A stretch of DNA of 64,000 nucleotides. Origin: Deminuibacter soli. Lineage in GTDB: Bacteria > Bacteroidota > Bacteroidia > Chitinophagales > Chitinophagaceae. Below are positions 37,280 through 45,192 of the stretch, in pieces (position 1 is the stretch's first letter; each line of letters opens with the position of its first letter). Under the pieces are notes generated by a model that ran no database searches, was not told the origin of the DNA, and worked only from the letters and a program-made list of their open reading frames with translations. Location: assembly GCF_003412455.1 (NCBI RefSeq), contig NZ_QTJU01000007.1, positions 62,001-126,000 of the forward strand. The letters are read 5' to 3'. A program made the position numbers and the translations under genes.

Positions 37280-37918
37280 ATGCATTTTGCCATACCGCTA
37301 TACCTGCAACAATTGATGGTTGCGTTGCTCATTGGTGCAATTATTGGCGCCGAGCGTGAATACCGCTCCAAATCTGCCGGCTTGCGTACCACCATACTCG
37401 TAAGTGTGGGCGCCTGTTTGTTTACACAGTTGTCTGTTTTAATCGGCGGCAGCAGCAATCCCGATCGCATTGCTGCCAATATCATCACCGGTATCGGCTT
37501 CCTGGGTGCCGGTGTTATTTTCAAAGAAGAAAGCAAGGTTACCGGCATCACCACCGCAACAACTATCTGGATGGTGGCTGCACTGGGTATGGCAGCCGGC
37601 GCAGGTTATACCACCGGTGCATTTGTTGCAGGCACTATGGTGCTGCTGATTTTAGTGGGCCTTATCTATGTACAGGACTGGATAGAAACACTCAACCAGT
37701 TACGCAGCTACAAAATAGTCTGCCCGTTTCGCCAGGAAACACTGGAGCGGTATGAGGTGCTGTTTAAGCAATATAATTTAAAAGCCAAGCGTGGCAGGCA
37801 GAGCAGGATAGGTGACGAGATCACCGGTAACTGGCTGCTGCAGGGTACTAAAAAAAGTCATGAAGCCCTGGTGCAGTGCCTGCTGCAGGACACCGAGATT
37901 AAAGAATTCGATTTTTAA
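37280..37918 (+). CDS. MgtC/SapB family membrane protein
   Basis: A 212-residue inner-membrane protein. The N-terminal half has the MgtC signature: LLIGAIIGAEREYRSKSAGL, TTILVSVGACLFTQLS, GIGFLGAGVIF and TTATTIWMVAALGMAAGAG, forming about four to five membrane spans. The C-terminal soluble part (about 145-212) is an ACT-like domain. MgtC proteins are linked to growth under low magnesium and to membrane-potential control; SapB-type homologues of non-pathogens have unclear roles. The next gene (DUF2252) begins 10 bp downstream, so both are probably on one transcript. Confidence 0.92.
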   Translation: MHFAIPLYLQQLMVALLIGAIIGAEREYRSKSAGLRTTILVSVGACLFTQLSVLIGGSSNPDRIAANIITGIGFLGAGVIFKEESKVTGITTATTIWMVAALGMAAGAGYTTGAFVAGTMVLLILVGLIYVQDWIETLNQLRSYKIVCPFRQETLERYEVLFKQYNLKAKRGRQSRIGDEITGNWLLQGTKKSHEALVQCLLQDTEIKEFDF

Positions 37919-37928
37919 ATACTGGCAC

Positions 37929-39140
37929 ATGGCAACTGTTTACGATCGCATAACGGCTTACAACCACAACCGGGTGCCCGAACTGCTGGCGCTCAAATAC
38001 CGTTTTATCAGTGAAGATCCGTTCCGGTTTTTCAGGGGTACCTGTCATCTGTTTTATGAAGACCTCGCCAAACAAATCAGCTGGAAAGATAATACCCGCG
38101 CATGGATATGCGGTGACCTGCATCTCGAAAATTTCGGCAGCTACAAAGGGGATAACCGTGTAGTGTATTTCGACCTGAATGATTTTGATGAAGCCATCCA
38201 GGCGCCTGTTAGCTGGGAATTAGTGCGCCTGCTTACGAGCATTTATATTGCCGGCAACCAGGTAGGGTTTGATGAACAAACAGCTGAAGTGTTGTGCCAG
38301 GACTACCTGGATACTTATTTGCATGTACTGAAAAACGGGAAGGCTTTGGCTGTTGAGAAAGAAACGGCAGAAGGGTTGTTGCGCTTTTTTCTGCAACAGG
38401 TGAAACTGCGGCGGGAAAAGGATTTTGTGCAAACCAGGCTTACGCTGAAGAAAGACCGTGTGCGGTTGCTGATCGACAATAAGAAGTCTATGCAGGTAAC
38501 TCCTGAGACAAGGAAAAAGATTATCCGGCAAACAGACGAATGGCTGCAGGCGCACGAACCGCTGAGCCGCTACCGCACACTGGATGCAGCTTATCGTATT
38601 GCCGGTACCGGCAGCGTGGGGCTGCAGCGCTATGTATTGCTGGTACAGGATAAGAAAACCAACCGGCTGCGGTTGCTGGATTTAAAACAGGCCACACCTT
38701 CTTCCCTGCAACCCTATGTGTTACTACCGCAGCCTGACTGGAAAAACAATGCAGCACGCATTATCGCCATACAAAAACGCATGCAGTATGTATCTCCCGC
38801 ATTGCTGCACGAAGTGAAAATAGACCGCATGCATTTTGTGCTAAAAGAACTGCAGCCCACCAGTGACCGTATGAACCTGGCCTTGTGCAAAGGCAAACGC
38901 GGTAAGCTGAATACCATTTTATCTACCATGGCCCTGTTAACGGCTTCAGGGCAGCTGCGCAGTGCGGGACGTGACGGTTCGGGTATTGCAGACGAACTGA
39001 TTGCTTTTGCCGACGCAGGCAGCCGCTGGAAGAAAACCATCCTGCAGTATGCCAAACAATATGCAGCACAGGTAATGAAGGATTATGCATCGTATAAGGA
39101 TGCATATAAAAACAGCAAAGCCGGCAGTAAATCCGCGTAA
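37929..39140 (+). CDS. DUF2252 family protein (kinase-like fold)
   Basis: A 403-residue protein of the DUF2252 family. Visible hallmarks are PFRFFRGTCHLFYEDL, WICGDLHLENFGSYKG with a phosphotransferase-like GDLHLENF catalytic loop, and VVYFDLNDFDEAIQAPVSWELVRL with a DFD-type metal motif. These resemble aminoglycoside-phosphotransferase/protein-kinase-like catalytic loops, although the family has no firmly assigned substrate. The ATG at 37929 directly follows the MgtC stop and gives the usual N-terminus; the longer frame from 37812 overlaps MgtC and is rejected. No signal peptide. Confidence 0.9.
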   Translation: MATVYDRITAYNHNRVPELLALKYRFISEDPFRFFRGTCHLFYEDLAKQISWKDNTRAWICGDLHLENFGSYKGDNRVVYFDLNDFDEAIQAPVSWELVRLLTSIYIAGNQVGFDEQTAEVLCQDYLDTYLHVLKNGKALAVEKETAEGLLRFFLQQVKLRREKDFVQTRLTLKKDRVRLLIDNKKSMQVTPETRKKIIRQTDEWLQAHEPLSRYRTLDAAYRIAGTGSVGLQRYVLLVQDKKTNRLRLLDLKQATPSSLQPYVLLPQPDWKNNAARIIAIQKRMQYVSPALLHEVKIDRMHFVLKELQPTSDRMNLALCKGKRGKLNTILSTMALLTASGQLRSAGRDGSGIADELIAFADAGSRWKKTILQYAKQYAAQVMKDYASYKDAYKNSKAGSKSA

Positions 39141-39178
39141 TTGAATACCTTCATCTGCACTTATCAAACCAACTGCCT

Positions 39179-40027
39179 ATGTTTTCTTTCAACCGGTATG
39201 GCATTTTGCTGATTGTATTGTTTGGCCTGTTCTTACCTGCTGCAAGGCCCTGTATGGCGCAACGCAATGCGGGCAAGCCTTTTAAGGTGATCGGCTTTTT
39301 TACGGCAAAGCATGATCTTGCACATATCAGCTTTGTACATGAAGCCAACCGTTGGTTTGCTACAATGGCAGCGGCCCATCATTTCAGCTATGATTCTACC
39401 GATAACTGGGATAACCTGAACGCCGGTTTCCTGAAAAACTACCAGGTAGTGTTGTTCCTCGATACACGTCCTGAAACACCTGCGCAGCGTGCTGCTTTCC
39501 GGCAATACATGGAACAGGGCGGCGGGTGGATCGGTTTTCATTTTTCGGCTTTTGCACTTACACCCTCTGATTATCCGCAGAACTGGGATTGGTATCACAA
39601 TGAATTTCTCGGTTCAGGCGAGTATGGTTCCAATACCTGGCGCCCCACTTCGGCCATACTGCGTGTAGAAGATGCAGCACACCCGGCTATGAAAGGGCTG
39701 CCGGCTACTTTTAAAGCATCGCCCAATGAATGGTACAGGTGGCAGAACGATCTGCGTAAGCATAAAGATATTGATATATTGCTGTCTATTGATTCAACCA
39801 GCTTTCCCTTGGGTACAGGTCCCAAACAGCATGAAATATGGCACAGCGGTTATTATCCCGTGGTGTGGACAAACAAACGCTACCACATGCTGTACGTGAA
39901 TATGGGACACAATGATATGGATTACGAACACCATACCAATGCCACGCTCTCCAATACATTCGGCAATGCTGTGCAGGATAAAATGATCATCAATACCCTG
40001 TTGTGGCTGGGTAATGCGCACAGGTAA
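39179..40027 (+). CDS. ThuA-like domain protein, exported
   Basis: A 282-residue protein with a signal peptide (hydrophobic residues about 8-26, ending CMAQ) and a ThuA/trehalose-utilisation-like domain of the GATase1 fold. Recognisable parts: KVIGFFTAKHDLAHISFVHE, YQVVLFLDTRPETPAQRAAF, YMEQGGGWIGFHFSAF and HEIWHSGYYPVVWTNKRYHM, then YVNMGHND. ThuA domains in Bacteroidota are often fused or linked to sugar-degrading enzymes; a role in polysaccharide or glycan breakdown is only inferred. It ends 11 bp from the convergent regulator gene with no hairpin between them. Confidence 0.88.
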   Translation: MFSFNRYGILLIVLFGLFLPAARPCMAQRNAGKPFKVIGFFTAKHDLAHISFVHEANRWFATMAAAHHFSYDSTDNWDNLNAGFLKNYQVVLFLDTRPETPAQRAAFRQYMEQGGGWIGFHFSAFALTPSDYPQNWDWYHNEFLGSGEYGSNTWRPTSAILRVEDAAHPAMKGLPATFKASPNEWYRWQNDLRKHKDIDILLSIDSTSFPLGTGPKQHEIWHSGYYPVVWTNKRYHMLYVNMGHNDMDYEHHTNATLSNTFGNAVQDKMIINTLLWLGNAHR

Positions 40028-40038
40028 CAGCAACTGTA

Positions 40039-40827
40039 TTATTCATGGTTCCCGTGGCTGGCAGGCAGGGTTTCTTTTTGCTCATCCAGCGCCCGGTATA
40101 CGGCAGTGGCTATCTCTGCTACCAATGCCTGCGGATTGTTGCTGCCGGTTTCAAATTGCCAGCTTTGCAATGGCGCCTCCTGCTGTGCAGACAACAGCTG
40201 GATATTGGCTACCAGTGTATCATCTGCATCCGTTAGCGTGCCGGTAATGCTTAACGCTGCAGGCAGCAGGCCATGCCCTTCCTGGCCGCCTTCCCGTGCA
40301 TAAGGGTATACCACTGCGTTTAAGCCGGAACGGGCAGTCAGTTCACTGGTTAACTGTTCACCCAACTGGTGCACCAGCTCTTCGCTGATGCCGGGCGTAC
40401 CTTTCATTAAAGGATGCACGGCAATGGATAATCGCTGGTTAGCAGTTTCGGCAGGCTGTTCTGTGCTGCCGGGCACATGTTTGCTGAACGCAGGTTTGTA
40501 GCCACCCTTGGGCACACTGATGCGAATTTCATCATTTGCTCCCTTGCTGGTATAATAGCTTTGCAGTAATGTACGCAGGCGTATGGCATAGATGCGGATG
40601 TTGGCGAGGTGCTTGGGATCAAAGGTAGCGGGCAGACCGAGGCCTTTCACTGCAATACGGTGTTCTTTGAGGGTGTCTTCGCGTCCTTTCAGTTTTTCGG
40701 ATACGACGAATTTCAAAAAATTACTCAGCACTTTTGAAGAGCGGAACATTTCTGCTTTCAGTATTTTATTTAACTGCCGCAGAATTTCTTTGTCGCTGAA
40801 AGTATGGTTGGCGTTAGTTGTATTCAT
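40039..40827 (-). CDS. winged-helix/TolB-N-like regulator, shortened form
   Basis: A 262-residue cytoplasmic protein. Residues about 10-115 match the winged-helix-like N-terminal domain seen in proteobacterial adenylate-cyclase/TPR proteins: FLKFVVSEKLKGRED, LKEHRIAVKGLGLPATFDPK, IRIYAIRLRTLLQSYYTSKG, then the wing IRISVPKGGYKPAF. Residues about 140-255 look like a FlgO/TolB-N domain (ALSITGTLTDADDTLVANIQLL, SWQFET). The usual long TPR tail is missing. Start at ATG 40827; the longer frame (to 41040) runs through AT-rich promoter DNA. A 13-bp palindrome at 40920-40932 lies 93 bp upstream and recurs before the aquaporin and RND operons. It may autoregulate. Confidence 0.75.
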   Translation of the reverse strand: MNTTNANHTFSDKEILRQLNKILKAEMFRSSKVLSNFLKFVVSEKLKGREDTLKEHRIAVKGLGLPATFDPKHLANIRIYAIRLRTLLQSYYTSKGANDEIRISVPKGGYKPAFSKHVPGSTEQPAETANQRLSIAVHPLMKGTPGISEELVHQLGEQLTSELTARSGLNAVVYPYAREGGQEGHGLLPAALSITGTLTDADDTLVANIQLLSAQQEAPLQSWQFETGSNNPQALVAEIATAVYRALDEQKETLPASHGNHE

Positions 40828-40919
40828 TACAGCGCTTATTAATTGAGCAGGGAAACGCTGCCACGATGGCAAGCTTGTTATCATACTAAATTTAATAAAA
40901 TCGTTTGCGGTAATGTGGG

Positions 40920-40932
40920 TGTAACCGTTACA
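40920..40932. promoter_or_regulatory. palindromic site TGTAACCGTTACA
   Basis: Perfect 13-bp odd palindrome (arms TGTAAC/GTTACA) 93 bp upstream of the winged-helix regulator. Same motif at 43072-43084 (one mismatch) and 50032-50044. Confidence 0.6.
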
Positions 40933-41037
40933 TATCGCAATATTACAAGTATCAGCGTGAAAGATACATGGGGATTGATCTTTGCGGATCTTTATAGTGA
41001 GTGGTGAGCGGTCGGAGCGGGTATATTGGTGAAGGGG

Positions 41038-41130
41038 CACTGGTGAATAGTCAATAGTGAATGAAGCGGCGCATCGCTTCCGTTGGAAGCTTTGGCGCGG
41101 GTGAGGGTGAAGAAGGTGGCTGTGGGGACA
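41038..41130 (+). repeat. left direct repeat flanking the oxygenase gene
   Basis: The 43-bp segment 41038-41080 (begins CACTGGTGAATAGTCAAT) matches 41932-41974 with two visible differences, in the same orientation. A second shared piece, GAAGAAGGTGGCTGTGGGGA (41109-41128), recurs at 42005-42024. The hairpin partner arm is lost in this copy. Confidence 0.75.
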
Positions 41131-41143
41131 ACCATTTAAACAG

Positions 41144-41860
41144 CTAACTCAATGCATCGTGAAAGATGATGCCGAGTGTGTGGCGTTCACCGCTGTGGAG
41201 GCGGCTTACGCCGTGTTTCATGTTTACGCGGTAGTAACCACGACTGCCTTTCACAGGTCTGAAACTGGTGGTGAATAACAACATGCTGCCTTGTGGTGGC
41301 TGTAGTACTATGGCTTGCGATTGCGCACGCGGAACCTGTTCTGTTAATACAAATTCACCGCCGGTATAATTTTTACCTGCGTCATTTAAAAACAGTACCA
41401 GCTGCATGGGAAACCAGATGTCTCCATACAAATCCTGGTGCAGGGTATTGAAGCCGCCTGCGCCGTATTTCAGCGTAAGCACGGTGGGATGTACCTGTTT
41501 GTGGCTGTGACACAGCTGCTGCAGGTGATGGAATGAAACAGGAAAGCTGGTGCCTATGCCCAGTTGCCGCATCCATTCATTGGCAACCGGTGCAAGCAAC
41601 GGGTACACGGTTTCGCGCAACTGCTGAATCAACGCAGGCAAAGGATAACGGAAATATTTATACTCGCCCAAACCAAAGCGGTACCGCTCCATTTTAATGG
41701 TTTTGCGGTACAGGTCTGCGTTGTATTGCTGGATAAGCTGGCTGCATTCTTCTGTGCTCACAACATCGGGTACAAGGGCATAACCCTGCTGGTGCAGTTG
41801 TTGTGTAATAGCGGTCCAGTCTTTTGTGCGGATGCGTTCGGAAATAGATAACATAATCAT
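41144..41860 (-). CDS. 2OG-Fe(II) oxygenase superfamily protein
   Basis: A 238-residue double-stranded beta-helix dioxygenase. The iron-binding HxD is in LHQDLYGD (His141, Asp143) and the distal ligand is likely His216 in NMKHGVSR, with the 2-oxoglutarate Arg226 (SGERHTL). The N-terminal part (GYALVPDVVSTEECSQLIQQY) is usual for prolyl-hydroxylase-like members. KYGAGGFNTLHQDLYGD resembles a family of uncharacterised bacterial hydroxylases. Start chosen at ATG 41860; ATG 41854 is an alternative. Nothing nearby points to its substrate. The gene is bracketed by direct repeats (41038 and 41932). Confidence 0.85.
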   Translation of the reverse strand: MIMLSISERIRTKDWTAITQQLHQQGYALVPDVVSTEECSQLIQQYNADLYRKTIKMERYRFGLGEYKYFRYPLPALIQQLRETVYPLLAPVANEWMRQLGIGTSFPVSFHHLQQLCHSHKQVHPTVLTLKYGAGGFNTLHQDLYGDIWFPMQLVLFLNDAGKNYTGGEFVLTEQVPRAQSQAIVLQPPQGSMLLFTTSFRPVKGSRGYYRVNMKHGVSRLHSGERHTLGIIFHDALS

Positions 41861-41931
41861 TTGTTCTGCCACAAAACTAGCTGCGGTGCCACGGCACAGC
41901 AACCCGGTTCTTGCGGCATTTAGGGAGGGAT

Positions 41932-42033
41932 CACTGGTGAATAGTCAATAATGAATGAAACGGCGCATCGCTTCGCCGGTGGCTGCACACCGCTCATTAT
42001 TGGTGAAGAAGGTGGCTGTGGGGACACAGCCAC
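41932..42033 (+). repeat. right direct repeat plus GGCTGTG hairpin
   Basis: 41932-41974 is the second copy of the 43-bp repeat; it is followed by the hairpin GTGGCTGTG-GGGA-CACAGCCAC (42012-42033, perfect 9-bp stem). The rest of the 371-bp gap between the oxygenase start (41860) and aquaporin end (42232) is also made of hairpins and repeat, with no gene seen. Confidence 0.75.
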
Positions 42034-42067
42034 GGGCAGGTTACGGCATTACCGGTGAGCACGTTGA

Positions 42068-42103
42068 AAGTCCTATGCCGGCTGGTATGCCAACATAGGA
42101 CTT
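42068..42103. terminator. 10-bp hairpin, possible terminator
   Basis: Perfect stem AAGTCCTATG (42068-42077) with CATAGGACTT (42094-42103) and a 16-base loop. It lies 3' of the aquaporin gene but beyond a repeat element; role uncertain. Confidence 0.4.
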
Positions 42104-42149
42104 AAGAAAAGGGATTCGCAGTATCGCCGCAGGCGATAAGTATTGTGTT

Positions 42150-42217
42150 ATTTAATACTCGCTTAAATAGTCTCGACGTGTCGACTGTCGATTCCCGATG
42201 TTTTTCCACTCACGACT
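42150..42217 (-). repeat. interspersed TCGA-rich repeat, copy A
   Basis: Read on the - strand this element (AGTCGTGAGTGG..., GGAATCGACAGTCGAC..., GAGACTATTTAAGCGAGTAT) aligns over about 65 bp with 55629-55696 and with the shorter copy at 44706-44755. It sits immediately after the aquaporin stop codon. Confidence 0.75.
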
Positions 42218-42231
42218 GACGATTCACGCGC

Positions 42232-43005
42232 TTACACCCTGTTAATCGAAATGTCTTCGTGTACATCCACCATTTTCTTGGTTACCACTTCTTTTTGTTC
42301 CAGTGTTAGCTTCCAGAAAACGGCAGCGGTAACGGCGCCCAGGATTGGGGCTACAATAAATAGCCACAATTGCTGCAGGGCTGCACCACCTGCAAACAGG
42401 GCAGGTCCCAGGCTGCGTGCAGGGTTTACAGAGGTGCCGGTGATGGGTATAACCACCAGGTGAATAAGCGTGAGCGACAAACCTATGGCCAGTCCGGCCA
42501 TACCGGGATTGGCTCTTTTTGCGGTAGTGCCGAATATAACGATGAGGAAAATAAAACTGAATACCAGTTCGGCCAGGAATGCCGCGGTTAAGGAATAATG
42601 CCCCAGGTAATCAGCTCCCCATCCATTGCAGCCCAATACATAGGGGTGCATCACGAAATCCGGCCTTCCTGAGGCAATCAGTAGCAGTATACCGGCGCCT
42701 GCAATAGCGCCAAGGCATTGTGCAATTACATAGCCTACGCAATCTTTAAAACTCAACTGGCCGGCAGCCAGCATAGCAATGGAAATAGCCGGGTTTACAT
42801 GGCAACCTGAAATAGGCCCGATGGCATATGCCATTACCGTTACTGTTACGCCGAATGCCAGCGCAATACCCAGCAAACCAATGCCTGAAGGGGCAACACC
42901 TTCTATGTTTGCGCTTGCTATTACAGCAGATCCGCAGCCAAACAATACGAGGCAAAGCGTACCAATAAACTCAGCAATGTATTTTGAACTGGTTTTTGTT
43001 TCCAT
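42232..43005 (-). CDS. aqpZ: aquaporin Z-type water channel
   Basis: A 257-residue MIP-family channel with six membrane spans. Both NPA boxes are present: CHVNPAISI (Asn71) and SVNPARSLG (Asn194). The selectivity-filter Arg follows the second NPA (NPAR), and His in LIHLVV (about residue 182) with the Phe of helix 1 or 2 gives the narrow aromatic/arginine filter of orthodox, AqpZ-like water channels rather than glycerol facilitators. The start at 43005 (METKTSSKYIAEF) fits the family; the upstream extension is noise. A palindromic TGTAACGGTTAC site lies 68 bp upstream, suggesting shared control with the RND efflux operon and the 40039 regulator. Confidence 0.95.
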   Translation of the reverse strand: METKTSSKYIAEFIGTLCLVLFGCGSAVIASANIEGVAPSGIGLLGIALAFGVTVTVMAYAIGPISGCHVNPAISIAMLAAGQLSFKDCVGYVIAQCLGAIAGAGILLLIASGRPDFVMHPYVLGCNGWGADYLGHYSLTAAFLAELVFSFIFLIVIFGTTAKRANPGMAGLAIGLSLTLIHLVVIPITGTSVNPARSLGPALFAGGAALQQLWLFIVAPILGAVTAAVFWKLTLEQKEVVTKKMVDVHEDISINRV

Positions 43006-43071
43006 ATGGTTTGTTTGAATGAATAATAGATGCCAGCACAAAATAGCCACTGCTTCCGCAGTTTTCCAATA

Positions 43072-43084
43072 TGTAACGGTTACT
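43072..43084. promoter_or_regulatory. palindromic site TGTAACGGTTACT
   Basis: 11-bp perfect core GTAACGGTTAC, one mismatch from the full 13-bp palindrome; about 68 bp upstream of aqpZ. Same motif as 40920 and 50032. Confidence 0.55.
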
Positions 43085-43253
43085 GCATGGCGGGAGGAAA
43101 TGACCGCGGCAGACAGAGATGGCAAATAAATGCAGGAACAAGTGGGCGGGAGGCAAGGGGCAATGCGCAGCGGATAATTTGATTAGTAGCAGTTTAGCGA
43201 TTATGCTGCTATAAACCCGTTGCAGGCACAACAAACGAAACAGGTATAAAAGC

Positions 43254-43291
43254 ACGAAGGATGCGGTTGGTAAAGCCTGCATCCTTTGCGT
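43254..43291 (-). terminator. candidate terminator after the helicase
   Basis: Stem AAGGATGC (about 43257-43264) with GCATCCTT (43279-43286) and flanking partial pairing, 14-base loop, just 3' of the helicase stop on the - strand; TTTTA follows on that strand. Confidence 0.55.
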
Positions 43292-43298
43292 GTTCTTT

Positions 43299-44630
43299 TT
43301 ATTTTTTCCGGCCGGCGCGCGTTTTGGGCTTGCCGTACTTCTGTTTCATTTTTTCTGCGTGGGTGATTTTCTGGTTGGTTTTACGGTTCTTCGCTTTCTT
43401 CTCATGAAATGCAGGTCCGGATACGCCTTTGTTGGGCAGCTTTACCGGTATGGTTTTCATGTGCACTTTGGGTATCTCGTCTTCTGTTAATACAGTTGAA
43501 ATAACGAGGTCTTCAGGCAGCGGTGTTACGGGAATGGCGAAGTGCATCAGTTCTTCAATGGCCTGCTGCTGTTCTTTTTCACGCGGGGTGATAAAGGAAA
43601 TCGCGATGCCATTTTTGTCGGCCCTGCCGGTACGGCCAATGCGGTGAATATAGTTCTCGGGTACTTCAGGCAAATCGAAATTGATGACGTGTGTTACTTC
43701 GGAAATATCAATACCCCTGGCCACGATATCGGTTGCGATAATAAACCGGTAGGTGCCGTTGCGAAACTGTTTTACGGTATTGAAGCGGTGATTCTGTTCC
43801 TTGTTGGAGTGTATAACGCCGGCTGCACCGGGATAGGCTGGTTCCAGTTGTTCAAACAGCTGGTCTGCCAGGCTGCGGGTGGCGGCAAATATCATTACCC
43901 TGCTCATTTCGGCATCACGTTCCAGCAACAGCTTCAGCAGGTTTACCTTGGTGTAAAAATTGGGCACTTCGTACGCCTGCTGGTCAATATTCTCTAACGG
44001 TGTGCCTGCAGGTGCGGCTTCAATTTTTACCGGGTTGTTGAAGTATTCTTCCAGCAGGTCTTCCACTTCGGGTGTAATGGTTGCAGAGAACAGGAGGTTC
44101 TGCCTTTTCGGCGGAAGCAGGTCCAGTATGTTTTTCAGCTGTGTGCGAAAGCCGAGGTTCAGCATTTCGTCCATCTCATCTATCACCAGTTTTTTAATAG
44201 CCTTTAACCGCAGTGAACCACTTACCACCAGGTCGTACAGCCTGCCGGGTGTAGCCACTACTATGTCAAGCCCGTTTTCCATGGCTTCTTTTTGCGGGTT
44301 GATGTTCACGCCGCCATATACGCCTGCCACTTCGAGGGTCATGTAGGCAGTGAGCTTTTTAACGGCTTCCACTACCTGTACTACCAGTTCGCGGGTAGGT
44401 ACAATCACGAGCATTTGCGGAAAGCGTTCCTTTGAATATTTCAGCTGGCGCAGGCAGGGCAGCAGGTAGGCAAAGGTTTTACCTGTGCCGGTTTGTGCAA
44501 TGCCGCACACGTCCTGTCCGCTCATGATCACGGAAAATACTTTGCGCTGAATGGTGGTAGGCTCGGCAAATCCAAGATCGTCAAGGGCGTTGAGCAGGGG
44601 CGTATTTAAGTTGAGTTCGCTGAAGGTCAT
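43299..44630 (-). CDS. DEAD-box-type ATP-dependent RNA helicase
   Basis: A 443-residue RNA helicase of the RhlE/DbpA-like group. Motifs in order: Q-motif region (FAEPTTIQRKV), Walker A AQTGTGKT, Ia PTRELVVQ, TPGR, motif II DEMD (VIDEMDEMLNLGFR), motif III SAT, motif V RGIDI and motif VI HRIGRTGRADK. The basic C-terminal tail (KKAKNRKTNQKITHAEKMKQ) fits RNA binding. Motif II reads DEMD instead of DEAD; the catalytic Asp-Glu is kept, so activity is expected. The ATG at 44630 is preferred to an upstream TTG two codons earlier. Likely roles are ribosome assembly or RNA turnover, often cold-induced. Confidence 0.94.
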   Translation of the reverse strand: MTFSELNLNTPLLNALDDLGFAEPTTIQRKVFSVIMSGQDVCGIAQTGTGKTFAYLLPCLRQLKYSKERFPQMLVIVPTRELVVQVVEAVKKLTAYMTLEVAGVYGGVNINPQKEAMENGLDIVVATPGRLYDLVVSGSLRLKAIKKLVIDEMDEMLNLGFRTQLKNILDLLPPKRQNLLFSATITPEVEDLLEEYFNNPVKIEAAPAGTPLENIDQQAYEVPNFYTKVNLLKLLLERDAEMSRVMIFAATRSLADQLFEQLEPAYPGAAGVIHSNKEQNHRFNTVKQFRNGTYRFIIATDIVARGIDISEVTHVINFDLPEVPENYIHRIGRTGRADKNGIAISFITPREKEQQQAIEELMHFAIPVTPLPEDLVISTVLTEDEIPKVHMKTIPVKLPNKGVSGPAFHEKKAKNRKTNQKITHAEKMKQKYGKPKTRAGRKK

Positions 44631-44705
44631 ATGCAATGTAAAACCGCGAAGGTAAGCAATATCGGCAATCGTGAGCCGTGAGTTGTCAGCCTGTGCGGGT
44701 CCGTG

Positions 44706-44755
44706 GTCGAGAATCGAGAGCCGACACGTCGAGACTATCTTAGCGAGCCTGTAAT
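44706..44755 (+). repeat. interspersed TCGA-rich repeat, copy B
   Basis: GTCGAGAATCGAGAGCCGAC followed by a CGTCGAGACTATCTTAGCGAG segment (spelled across 44726-44748) matches the core of the copies at 42150 and 55629. It lies upstream of the helicase gene; the flanks have diverged. Confidence 0.65.
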
Positions 44756-44851
44756 CTTAGCAAAGACTATTGCGGAGATCGTAGCGCAGTTTTTAACCAC
44801 AAAGAACACGAAGTTTTACGCAGAGGGCACAAAGAAGTGTGGCGCTGTTAA

Positions 44852-44919
44852 GCCATTGAGCCATCCAACCATTGAACAATTGAACTATTAAACAATTAAA
44901 CTATTAACCCATTGAACAT
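44852..44919. repeat. CCATTGAAC/CAATTGAAC low-complexity string
   Basis: A run of short related units (CCATTGAG, CCATTGAAC, CAATTGAAC, TATTAAAC) just 3' of the small gene at 44920. A matching string is at 4861-4881. Confidence 0.55.
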
Positions 44920-45192
44920 CTAACTGCTGGGCGTTAAGATGTCAGGATTGATGGTAGTGGCTTCTACGGAATCCTGGGGTTTTACTTCGGCGGCAAGTTC
45001 TTTTAGTTCTTCGGCCTGGGCTTCGGTAGTGGTGTATAACAGGTATAGGGAGAAAGAGGCATCTATGCCGGTGCCGGATTGCGTGGTGTTGGATTGCGTG
45101 ATGGCGATCTCTTTATGACTGGTAAGCCATTCATTGGCGCGCTGTTGCAGCAGCTCGGCTGATTTTTCATGGAAGAGCTGAATCTTGTACAT
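44920..45192 (-). CDS. hypothetical protein, 90 residues
   Basis: Small soluble protein starting MYKIQLFHEK. It is mainly helical at the N-terminus (SAELLQQRANEWL) with a likely beta strand in the middle (SFSLYLLYTT) and a helical acidic stretch (AQAEELKELAAEV). I do not recognise a family; its helix-strand arrangement vaguely recalls small sporadically distributed Bacteroidota proteins. An upstream in-frame start 11 codons earlier exists but overlaps the divergent region. It is divergent from the Omp85-like gene at 45382 with a 189-bp shared promoter region. Confidence 0.65.
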   Translation of the reverse strand: MYKIQLFHEKSAELLQQRANEWLTSHKEIAITQSNTTQSGTGIDASFSLYLLYTTTEAQAEELKELAAEVKPQDSVEATTINPDILTPSS

